A stretch of DNA of 64,000 nucleotides from Cafeteria roenbergensis (taxonomy: Eukaryota; Sar; Bigyra; Bicosoecida; Cafeteriaceae): NCBI GenBank assembly GCA_008330645.1, contig VLTN01000003.1, positions 310,001 to 374,000 of the forward strand, given 5' to 3'. The position numbers and the translations under genes are program-made. The notes under the pieces were generated by a model that was not told where the DNA came from, searched no databases, and worked only from the letters and a program-made list of their open reading frames with translations. Shown here piece by piece: positions 56,401-64,000 of this stretch (positions are counted from its first letter, which is position 1; every line of letters starts with the position of its first letter).

Positions 56401-59400
56401 CTGCAGGGGGACAGCCACAAGCTCGACGCGGAGGATGCGGCCAAGGGCGACGCCCCAGCGGCCTGGAGCAAGTGCTCCGACGCGTCTCTCATCGCCGTCG
56501 AAGACGGCAGGATCGCGGGGAAGCTGGTGCTGTACGCCACGCCCTCCCGCATCCGCGAGGCCCTCGCGCCGGCCTTCGGAATCAGGCCCGAGGGCGTCAT
56601 CCGGCGGTCGCTCTCCGAGCTCGGAGGGTTTCCGCCGTCTGCCCGTCGCGTGCTGTGGCCGGCATTGGCGGGAAACCGCGCCCACGTCACGCCTGAGCTC
56701 TACCGCGAGGCGCTGCGGAGCGGAAGGGCCCTGGTGTCCGCGCTGCTGCGCTCGCAAGTGAGCGAGCACATCGGCAGGCTCCGCGGCCGGGCGGAGCGCA
56801 TCGTGTCGCGCGCCCGTGATGGGCAGTCGGTGAGCCAAATGTCTCTCTTTTCGCACAAGGACGAGCCGGCGGGGTCGGCCATATCCCAGGTGTCTGGAGC
56901 CCGGTGGGGGGGCGAAGGCCGCGTTGCGAGCTCGGCGCCAGGCGTGTCCTCCGAGCCCCTGGCTGCTGCAGCTGCTGCGGCCGAGGCGTCGGGCAGCCCG
57001 CGTGCTCGGCGGAGCGATGCTGGCACGCGGTCTCGGGGCGGCAGCCGTGGAGCGGGCGACACTCGCCCTCGAGGCGTCGCTGGCTGCAGCACGGCTTCGC
57101 TCATCGGGTCGTCGTTCGCGATCAGCGACATCGACACTGCGCTTGCTGCGGGCAGCGCGAGCGCCATAGCCGAGGCCGACGAAGGCGCGCAGTCGGCGCT
57201 CGGCTCGGGGCAGTCAAGCGCCTCCCAGTCGGGAACGAGCCGCGCCGGGGGCGCTGCGCCGGCAAGCCCGCCGTCTCACGGCGCAACCGCAGCAGGAGGC
57301 CCCCCGATGGCCACGGGCCGGCTGGAGGACGAGGGGGAGCAAGGCGGCAGCGGCGGGCGCGCGGCATCGGCGGCCGACCCGGCGGCGCCTGCGTCGGTGG
57401 CGTCTGCGGACGCGGCGATGACCGCGGCGGCGTCGATGCAATGGGCGCCGGGGGCCCGGCCCATCCCAGCTCACAGCTCTGCCGGGGACATCGGAGAGCC
57501 CACGCGGCCCATGGCTGTCCCGCGCCCGCGGGCGGCAGACGGCGCCCCCCCCGAGGGCAGCGACGCAAGCGGTGCCAGCGGCGCTGCTGGCGGGCTGGCT
57601 GCTGTTGGCCCAGCGGCCGTGCCGTCCGTCGCGGGGGCGACTGACGGCCGCGCGTCAGGTGCGAGGCCAGCTGCGCCCGCCGCCGCGCTGCCTTCGCCCT
57701 CCTCCCAGGCCGCAGCCCGCGCTCCTCCGGGCGTGGCGCCGATCCCAAGCTTGGCCGTGCGGGCCGGCATCAGCGTGCGCGCCCACACGGTGGAGGGGTC
57801 CCCGCTCCTCCGCTCTGCCGCGTCTCTCGGCGCCATCCCCGTCGCGCAAGGGAGCGGGCAGTCGCCGCACAGGCGGGCGGGGTCTGCGCCCCTCGCCGAC
57901 GGCGGCCAGCTCGCCGGCCCCGCCATAATCCAGGCGTCCCACTCCGGCCCGGCGGTGGCTGGGGACGCGGGAGCGTCGAGACCGAGGCTGGAGGCGCCGC
58001 TCGGCGCGTGGGCGGAGGCCTTCCTGCTGGGCGGGGACGACCCCACCTCGGCGGAGGCGGACGCCGCTGCCGCGATGGAGGCCTACTTTGAGGCGGACCC
58101 CAACACGGAGGGGTCGGGGGGCGACGGAGGAGGGAACCTTGCATTCCTCTTCGGGGACGACTCGTGGGACGAGCGGCCGCCAGCGGGCGGGGAGGGCGGG
58201 TCCTGCGCAGGGAGCGGCAGCGGCGGCGGAAGCAACGGCAGCCTTGGCGCCGACGCGCCGGACGGGTGGGCCGGGCTGCTGGGCGTGGCGCAGGCCACCC
58301 CGCTGGGGTACTCAGCCCGAATGGACCCTGCCGAGGCAGCGGGGGCACTGGCGACGATCAGCGGGGCCCTGGCCGGCCCGGCTGCGACCGCGGCTGCCGG
58401 TCCCAGCCTCGACCAGCGACGCCGCATCAAGGACGTTGCCACGCTGCTGCGAGACCTCAAGCGGACGCACTCTCGCATGCGTCTTCTGGACAGCGGCGGG
58501 CCGCTGCGGCGAGACCTCGTCGAGGTGTTCGTCGCCCTCATCGGCGTCCTGACCGACCTCGGGTACTCCCAGGCCATGGGCCTGCAGGTGACGCCCATCC
58601 TGCTCCACACGGGCAGCCCCTATCTCACCTTTCAGGTGTACCTCAACCTGCTGCTGCGCCCCGAAATGCGGCTCATCTTCAGGGGCGAGGGCTCCACGAG
58701 CAGCCCCGAGTCGCGTGCCCATCAGCTGTACATCAACCGCCGGCTGGGGAAGATCTGCCTCAGGGGCGTGCAGAGCCAGGGCCTCTCGTGCTCGGACAGC
58801 GACGGCGGGCTGTACGTCACGTCCTGGTTCTCAGGCTTCTTCACGAAGCAGCTTCCCCTCGACCAGGCGTGCGACGTGATGGACTTCTACCTGGTGCACG
58901 GCGCGCAGGCGGTGGTGGGCGTGGTTGTGGCGTGTCACAAGCTGCTGCAGCCTGTGCTGTGCGAGATCTCGGCGCAGCGGGTCGCGGAGGGCGGCGCGAC
59001 GCTTGCCGAGGCGCGGGACGTGGCCGAGGGCGGGGTGCTCCCTGAGGTGCTGAACGAGACGTTTTTCGCGTCAGACGGCGCTCCTGCGGTTTGGGCCAAG
59101 GCGCTTGCCGGGAAGCGAATCGTCAAGGAGGCTGCCAAGGTCATGGAGGACCTCCCGGATGACGTCATCGGGGACCTGGACAAGCTGCTCAACGACCCGT
59201 TCCTCCTGAACCCGGGGGTCCGCCCGGAGGGGCTGGGCCCGCTGGAGTCGGCGCCCTTCGTTGGGACCAAGACAAGCGACGGCGGCATCACAGGGCCCCG
59301 TGGCCGCATGTCCGACCTCGGCCTGCAGCTGCGCGACCAGGCCTTGGGAGGCGGGGGGGGCATGTGGCGTGGCGGCAGCACGGGGCGCCGGTCGGCCCCG

Positions 59401-59646
59401 CCCCCGGGGGCCGCTGCCTCCGTGGCGAGCAACTCCGCGTCTGCTGAGGTGTACGCCAGCGGGCACCTCCACGACGATGACGATGACGGCGAAGGCGACG
59501 ACGCGGGCTCTGCCGGAGCGAGCGAAGGCGGAATCGACGCGCTCCTGCCGCCTGCGAATGCACCAGGCAAGTCTTCGTCGGCTGTGCCCGCAAGCGCGGC
59601 CCAGCGGCGAACGCAAAGCCGTGCTGATATGTTTCAAGATTTTTGA
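50875..59646 (+). CDS. RCC1-repeat / TBC (Rab-GAP) fusion protein
   Basis: Three exons: 50875-50897 (MSSPPSA plus two bases), 51044-51103 and 51306-59646, joined with matching phase 2; donors GTGAGC/GTGAGT, acceptors CGCAG; about 2,807 residues. The spliced start reads MSSPPSAEGGLADDDEEQVV and runs into a coiled coil (about 28-90). RCC1/ATS1-type blades are at about 345-400 (SSKLWAWGGG; DVYMW) and 1065-1513 (VACGEQHCLARTAAGEVFSW; VACGNMHTVAVSRDGKVFAW; VAAGDHHTLAVMASGAVVAW). A 12-residue poly-Gln is near 724. The TBC domain begins at about 1792 (LSELGGFPPSARRVLWPALA), is interrupted by about 570 disordered residues, and resumes at about 2399-2580. Both catalytic fingers look intact: arginine finger in LLRDLKRTH and glutamine finger GYSQAMG. 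It should act as a Rab GAP; the propeller partner is unknown. Confidence 0.82.
53395..53430 (+). repeat. (CAG)12 tract coding poly-Gln
   Basis: Twelve perfect CAG codons in the linker between RCC1 blades of the RCC1-TBC gene. Perfect codon purity suggests recent slippage. Confidence 0.95.
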
Positions 59647-60056
59647 GCTTCCCTCGTCGGGGTCTGTCCGCGATGCTGCAACCCTGGCCTGGATTCAGGC
59701 CAGCTGCTGCGCTGCTTGTGTGTGTCGGCGTGCCGCCGGCCAGCGGATTTGGCACGGGTCTGTATTGCGCTGTGACTGCGCGGCAATCGGCGCTTGGCGC
59801 GCAAGCGGGCAGCACGCGCCCTGCCACATCTGGAGAGACCTTTTGCAACGTGGCTGGCTCGGGCAAAAAAAATGCAGTCGCAAGCGCACCGGAGCGACCC
59901 GCGCAACATCACGCAAGACTCTGTCGCACGCTCGAACGCAATCGCAAACGCAACGGGGCTTTCCAATCGGGGCAAGAACAACCGGCTCGGCATCGGCCTG
60001 CTTGAGGGGCTTGTGGGATAGCCTGGCGCGGCGGGTCCCGGGGCACACGAGAGGCC
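59647..60056. other. Convergent intergenic region, RCC1-TBC/membrane protein
   Basis: 410 bp between stops, less GC-rich than the genes, with an A8 run at about 59865-59872. Holds both 3' UTRs; nothing else was recognised. Confidence 0.55.
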
Positions 60057-63000
60057 TCACCGCCGGCCGCGCCTCGCTGGCTCCGGGAGGTCCTTGTGGC
60101 GCAGCTGCAGAGTCCTTCCGCATCGCTCCCATGCTTCGTACCAGGCGACCCGGCCGCGCCGCCGGGTCGCAGCCGCCTCCTTCGCCGCAGGGTCGCGGGC
60201 CTCGGCTGCATCGATGTGCTGGGCCCAGCGCTCGCGGCACGCAGCAATGACGGCGTGCAGCGCGAGGACGTCCTGCTGCGCCACACCGGTGGCCCACTGC
60301 CCCACGGCGGCGGCGGTCACGTGGAGCAGCCTGGAGGGATCCATGGCTCTGACGTCGTCCGGGTGCAGAGCCGCAGGCACGATGGCGCGAACCTCCGGGT
60401 CCGAGGCAAAGGCTGCGAACGGCCGGCCACGGCCCCCGGGCACAGAGCCGGTGGGGGGAGCCTCGCCCGCGCCCTGCAAGAGAGCCGCGGCCGCTGCAAG
60501 CGGCAGGCGGAACCTGGCGGCATCGTCCGCCGGCGCCGGCCTGTGCTTGATACGCTTGAGCCTGCGCCGCCCCACGAAGGCGCTGAAGGCCAAGAGCTTG
60601 AGCAGGATGACCCGGGTGCGGCGGGAGGCAAGGCTGAGGTCCAGGGGGCGGCCGACGATCCTCCCGCGAGCCGCCTCCAGGTCTCTCTCTCCTTGCGGCC
60701 AGGGGATCATAGAGCCGGCGGCGGCAGCCTCAGCCAGCGCCGCGCACTCCTCCACCGCCTCCGCAAGCGAGAGAGCGAGCACGTGGCGCGCAGAGGAGGC
60801 CACGGCCAGCTGCTGGTGGGCGGCCTGCGCGGCGGCGCGCAGCGCGGACACGTCCACGAGAACCGGCGGCGCGTAGCGCGCCCTCGTGCAAGCCCTCCTG
60901 CAGGCCCGCAGCACCGCAATCCAGCGCCGCTCCTCAGCCGCCAGCCCCGCCAGGGACACCGCCTCGCCGGGCTTGACCACGGGCCTCTTGAACGGAGCCG
61001 CATCGTCCACCAGCGCGCTGCCCATTGCGGCCGACATGCGCCGCGAGCCCAGTGCCAGCCGCGCAGTGTCCGGCGCCGTCGCGCTAGCGAGCGCCAGGCT
61101 GCGGTCCGCGCGGCGCCCAGCCGCGGCCAGAAGCCAGTCCAGCTCCCTGTCGCCCTGCCCGGCTCCTCCGCTGGGCCCGCCAGCGCCAGCGGCTCCCGCG
61201 GCGCCCCCCAGTGGCAGAGCGAAGCCGGGGCCGCGGGCCCGCGGGCCCTCCGCCCCCCTCGCCGCCGCCGCCCCCGCAGCGGAAGCATCGTGTTTGTCAG
61301 TCACGTCGGGGAAGGTGTCGGACCCTGCGTCGTCGGAGTCACTCTCGGCGTCCTCCCCGTCGCTCCCGTCGTCCTCCACCTGCTCCAGGCCCGCCTCAAA
61401 GTCCTCGTCGTCGCTCTCTGCTCCGAGCTCCCCGCCGGCGCCACTGCTGGCCGTCGGACCCCTCCCCGCACCGCCAGCGCCGCCCGCGGCCCGCGGCGCA
61501 ACGGACATCTTGGAATCGGCACCCACCCCTGAAGGGCGGCTGCTGCCAGCGATGGCAGAGCGGCCGCGGCGGTTTGGCTTGCGATGCCGGGTGCTGCCAG
61601 CGCTCGAGTCGGTTCCCAGCACCACCGACCCACCGAACATCACCGCGCTCTCGCCCGCCAGTCTGCCGCCCATCATCGCAGAGAAGTCCCCAGCAGGGTC
61701 CTGCGCCCCGGCCATCGCGGCCGAGGCCGCACCGTGCTCGCCGGCAGAGCCATGGGCCTGCAGGTCCGCCGACCGCGACGGGCCCGAGGCGAACCACAGG
61801 CCGGCGCTCTGAGCCGCCCCGACCATGGCGAGGCCCTCCGTGCTGTCGGGCAAGAGGTGGGTGGTGCCGATGGCAGCGGCCGCCTCGTCGTCCTCCTCGT
61901 CCGCCGCCGCCGCGTCGGGAGGGGCGACGGTGCCCCGGGGCCAGGCCTCGGCGCTGCCGATCGGGACTGCGGCAAGCGCCCACCGCCTGAGCGGCTCCGG
62001 CGCCTCCCGGCGCCTGCAGCAGGCCGCGACCAGGCCCTGTCCGCGGCGGCACTGCGCCACCGCCGCGTGCCCCAACACGGCCGCAGCCAGCACCGCCATC
62101 ACGCACGCCGACCAGGCCATGGCGAGCGCGAAGAAGGAGTCCACCGTGAACTGGGCCTGGAACCCGGCGGCGCGGAACAGGCTCAGGAAGGCGAACCACG
62201 TCAGCCCCCAGAGAGCCAGCAGCCACAGCCTGTTGGAGCTGGCCACGCGGAAGGCCGGCCGGAAGCTCTGCCGCAGGGCCCAGAGGAGCATCACGACGAG
62301 GAGGACGATGGACTGGGCAAGCGGGGAAGGCCTAGCGAGGGCGTAGACTAGCGCCAGGAGAGTGGTGGTCGCCGCCCACTGCGCGCGCATGAAGGCTGGC
62401 GACAGAGCGGTCACCCTGCAGCAGCACACGCCCCCGCAGGTGAGCGCTCCAGCGAGACCGCCGCCCCGCCCAACCGCGTCGGGCCCCCCGTCGATGTCGC
62501 CGCAGATGACCCCCGCCGCGCCACCGGGCCCGACGAAGGAGCTCATGGTCCACAGGCCGTCCCTTCGCCAAGCGTACCCGATTGCGTGCTCGTAGGCAGC
62601 CTCGCGCCATCGGAGGAAGCGCTCGTGCGCGGCAGAGCCGGCCAGCGGGGGCACGGCCCGGCGCGCAGACCACGCCAGCGCGGCAGTCGGCCCCAGCAGA
62701 GCGATGAGGAGAGCGGGCGCGCACAGGGCTGCGAGCAGCGTGTGTCGCAGGTCCTCCGCGTCGAAGCACGGCCACGACGGGTCGGGACCCCAGCGCAGGG
62801 CGCCTCCGAAGTCGGGGTTGCTCTCGCAGGCTGCGGAACGCTCGGCCAAGGCGTGGGTGGCGGGCGCGAGAACGGAAGCAGCGTGGTCGGGGCGGCGTGG
62901 TCGAGGCGGCGTGGTCGGGGCGGCGTGGTCGAGGCGGCGTAGTCGGGGCGGCGGGCGGCGGGCGGCGGGCGGCGGGCGGCGGGCGGCGGGCGGCGGGCGG

Positions 63001-63845
63001 CGGGCGGCGCTGCAGACGCCTGAGGCGGCACACGCCTGAGGCGGCGGGTGAGGGGTGCAGCTCACTGTACACTCGCAGCAGCGCCAGCTGCGCTGGCAGC
63101 GACAGGAGGATGGAGGCCGCAAGGCCGGCGTCCAGAAGCCACGCGCGGCCGCAGCGCACGTCCCGTGGACAGCAGAAACGCGCAACTGTGCGACGCAGCG
63201 CAACAACCGCCGCGAGCGCGGGCACCAGCGCGGCCCAGGCAATGGGGTGCGCCCAAGCGCCGGTCGGCTCGCCCCAGAGGCTGATGTAGCGCTGGGCGGA
63301 GCCAACAGAGAGCCCCACGCCCGCCTCGCGCTCGGCGAGGTACTGCAGCATGAAGCTGTCGGCGTTGAACACCAGGGTGAAGCTGCGCAGCGGGGGGCGA
63401 GAGGGGAGAAGCCCGGAGCGATCGCTTGTCGTTGGCAGCGGCCATCGCCGCTTCTTGGCAAGTGCCCGGAACGGAGCCTCCCCCGCCGAGTCCCTGCTGC
63501 GCGCATTGCACGGTGCACTGCGAGCGGGGGCCCATCCGCGGCGCTTGAGCGGGGCTGCCGGGTCGCTGCGCGCGGGCAATTGCAGCGGCTGTCCCCGACT
63601 GACCTTGACCACACCTGCCAACGAGACGGCCAGGGCCAGGCCACCGACATGGCCCACATGAGGGCCAGAACCTGGAAAAACGCCACGACGGTGAGGGCCT
63701 TTTCCCACCAGAAGAGCGACGGGTCGCGCACGCGCGGGCAGCAACGCACGCAGCAGGCCGAGGCCTTGCAGCCCCGGAGCGGTTGCCGCTTGCGCGGCAA
63801 TTCCGCCTCGAAGGGCCTGGCCGAAGCCGCGCTTGCCTCGCCCAT
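60057..63845 (-). CDS. Multipass membrane protein of unknown family
   Basis: Three exons: 63604-63845, 63066-63382 and 60057-62830, joined with matching phases 2 and 1 (donors GTCAGT and GTGAGC, acceptors CGCAG); about 1,110 residues. ATG at 63845 (MGEASAASARPFEAELPRKR). A Cys-rich basic segment precedes the first membrane helix (FWWEKALTVVAFFQVLALMW). Exon 2 adds helices (AWAALVPALAAVVALRRTVA; ASILLSLPAQLALL), and exon 3 adds several more up to about residue 420 (LLAALCAPALLIALLGPTAA; LWLLALWGLTWFAFLSLFRA). A large cytosolic-looking C-terminal region follows, with an acidic linker (ESDDEDFEAGLEQVEDDGSD) and a helical Ala/Arg-rich end. No transporter or channel signature was recognised. The second intron consists largely of a G/C minisatellite. 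Confidence 0.62.
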   Translation of the reverse strand: MGEASAASARPFEAELPRKRQPLRGCKASACCVRCCPRVRDPSLFWWEKALTVVAFFQVLALMWAMSVAWPWPSRWQVWSRSVGDSRCNCPRAATRQPRSSAADGPPLAVHRAMRAAGTRRGRLRSGHLPRSGDGRCQRQAIAPGFSPLAPRCAASPWCSTPTASCCSTSPSARRAWGSLLAPPSATSASGASRPALGRTPLPGPRWCPRSRRLLRCVAQLRVSAVHGTCAAAARGFWTPALRPPSSCRCQRSWRCCECTVSCTPHPPPQACAASGVCSAARRPPPAARRPPPAARRPPPRLRRLDHAAPTTPPRPRRPDHAASVLAPATHALAERSAACESNPDFGGALRWGPDPSWPCFDAEDLRHTLLAALCAPALLIALLGPTAALAWSARRAVPPLAGSAAHERFLRWREAAYEHAIGYAWRRDGLWTMSSFVGPGGAAGVICGDIDGGPDAVGRGGGLAGALTCGGVCCCRVTALSPAFMRAQWAATTTLLALVYALARPSPLAQSIVLLVVMLLWALRQSFRPAFRVASSNRLWLLALWGLTWFAFLSLFRAAGFQAQFTVDSFFALAMAWSACVMAVLAAAVLGHAAVAQCRRGQGLVAACCRRREAPEPLRRWALAAVPIGSAEAWPRGTVAPPDAAAADEEDDEAAAAIGTTHLLPDSTEGLAMVGAAQSAGLWFASGPSRSADLQAHGSAGEHGAASAAMAGAQDPAGDFSAMMGGRLAGESAVMFGGSVVLGTDSSAGSTRHRKPNRRGRSAIAGSSRPSGVGADSKMSVAPRAAGGAGGAGRGPTASSGAGGELGAESDDEDFEAGLEQVEDDGSDGEDAESDSDDAGSDTFPDVTDKHDASAAGAAAARGAEGPRARGPGFALPLGGAAGAAGAGGPSGGAGQGDRELDWLLAAAGRRADRSLALASATAPDTARLALGSRRMSAAMGSALVDDAAPFKRPVVKPGEAVSLAGLAAEERRWIAVLRACRRACTRARYAPPVLVDVSALRAAAQAAHQQLAVASSARHVLALSLAEAVEECAALAEAAAAGSMIPWPQGERDLEAARGRIVGRPLDLSLASRRTRVILLKLLAFSAFVGRRRLKRIKHRPAPADDAARFRLPLAAAAALLQGAGEAPPTGSVPGGRGRPFAAFASDPEVRAIVPAALHPDDVRAMDPSRLLHVTAAAVGQWATGVAQQDVLALHAVIAACRERWAQHIDAAEARDPAAKEAAATRRRGRVAWYEAWERCGRTLQLRHKDLPEPARRGRR
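62883..63008. repeat. GC-rich minisatellite in an intron (14-bp then 7-bp units)
   Basis: Five 14-bp units related to GTGGTCGGGGCGGC (62883-62952) run directly into eight 7-bp units GGGCGGC (62953-63008). The + strand carries regularly spaced G runs able to form G-quadruplexes. The array fills most of intron 2 (62831-63065) of the minus-strand membrane protein gene. Confidence 0.9.
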
Positions 63846-64000
63846 GGCCAGCGTGCTGCTCGCGGGCAGTAGCTTGGCGTCGCCAGTCGCCTGCCAAGCC
63901 CGCCTTGTGGCTTCAGGCGCTCGCGGAAGCACTCCGACCAGCGAGGCGGTCTGGCAAGCAGAGCCGGATGGGCCGCGGTCTGCAGTCGCGCGTCGGAGCG
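63846..64000. promoter_or_regulatory. 5' flank of the membrane protein gene at window edge
   Basis: The last 155 bp lie upstream of the proposed start codon. No element was recognised, and an upstream exon outside the window cannot be excluded. Confidence 0.3.

Noticed and set aside
62831-63065. Reading the membrane protein as one continuous 1,291-codon frame
   Set aside because: The continuous frame loses the hydrophobic helices of exon 2 and translates the minisatellite. Two introns with matching phases restore the membrane segments.
1-64000. Mobile elements, viral copies, tRNA/rRNA genes, CRISPR arrays
   Set aside because: No transposase, reverse transcriptase, integrase or capsid-like protein, no long terminal or inverted repeats and no tRNA B-box were found by eye. 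All large repeats are short tandem arrays inside genes or introns.
1-64000. An operon-like novel system made of neighbouring genes
   Set aside because: Gene functions are unrelated housekeeping roles with independent, mostly divergent promoters. Nothing suggests a co-transcribed or co-functional cassette.

Overview
This is nuclear DNA of a eukaryote with a very GC-rich (by eye about 70 percent), compact genome. Reasons: spliceosomal introns with GTGAG-type donors; a eukaryotic 40S ribosomal protein gene (uS17/RPS11); and eukaryote-only families (CTF18, RTEL1, ALY/REF, SART3, CTNNBL1, COMMD7, a GPCR-kinase-like kinase, Iwr1, Trm61, 3-ketodihydrosphingosine reductase). About 20 genes fill 64 kb. 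They alternate between divergent pairs sharing 100-520 bp promoters and convergent pairs, with one to three short introns near the 5' end of many genes. A free-living GC-rich protist (heterotrophic stramenopile or alga) fits best; the lineage cannot be fixed from this window. No mobile element, viral copy, tRNA, rRNA or CRISPR array was recognised.

Layout: (1) 1-3577 (-), a low-complexity coiled-coil protein running off the left edge; (2) 3854-7516 (-) CTF18 clamp-loader subunit, divergent from (3) 7632-9291 (+) KDSR; (4) 9669-11432 (-) Trm61, divergent from (5) 11820-13197 (+) ALY/REF; (6) 13666-18111 (-) RTEL1 helicase; (7) 18467-21498 (-) a degenerate STT3-like membrane protein, divergent from (8) 22021-24351 (+) a C2/beta-trefoil protein; (9) 24847-29547 (-) a GRK-like kinase, divergent from (10) 29876-32185 (+) an uncharacterised, possibly FAM227-like protein; (11) 32411-33145 (+) maleylacetoacetate isomerase; (12) 33807-34817 (-) COMMD7, divergent from (13) 35279-37459 (+) CTNNBL1; (14) 37618-38238 (+) DJ-1; (15) 38539-42243 (-) SART3, divergent from (16) 42515-45292 (+) Iwr1 with ankyrin repeats; (17) 45527-49190 (-) MDC1-like FHA/BRCT protein, divergent from (18) 49399-50430 (+) RPS11; (19) 50875-59646 (+) a 2,807-residue RCC1-TBC protein; (20) 60057-63845 (-) a multipass membrane protein of unknown family.

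The genes do not form one pathway. They are housekeeping functions: DNA replication and repair (CTF18, RTEL1, MDC1-like), RNA splicing, export and modification (SART3, CTNNBL1, ALY, Trm61), RNA polymerase assembly (Iwr1), translation (RPS11), lipid and tyrosine metabolism (KDSR, MAAI), and signalling or traffic (GRK-like, RCC1-TBC, COMMD7). The most unusual items are the STT3-like protein lacking the catalytic motifs, the GRK-like kinase with an RGS-homology domain split by about 1,000 residues and a CaaX end, the split-TBC/RCC1 fusion, the MDC1-like protein whose N-terminal MATL motif recurs in its linker, the ankyrin insertion in Iwr1, and an acceptor signal CGCAG at all 17 inferred introns. 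Gene models were built by eye from frame, splice signals and family resemblance; exon edges are inferences.
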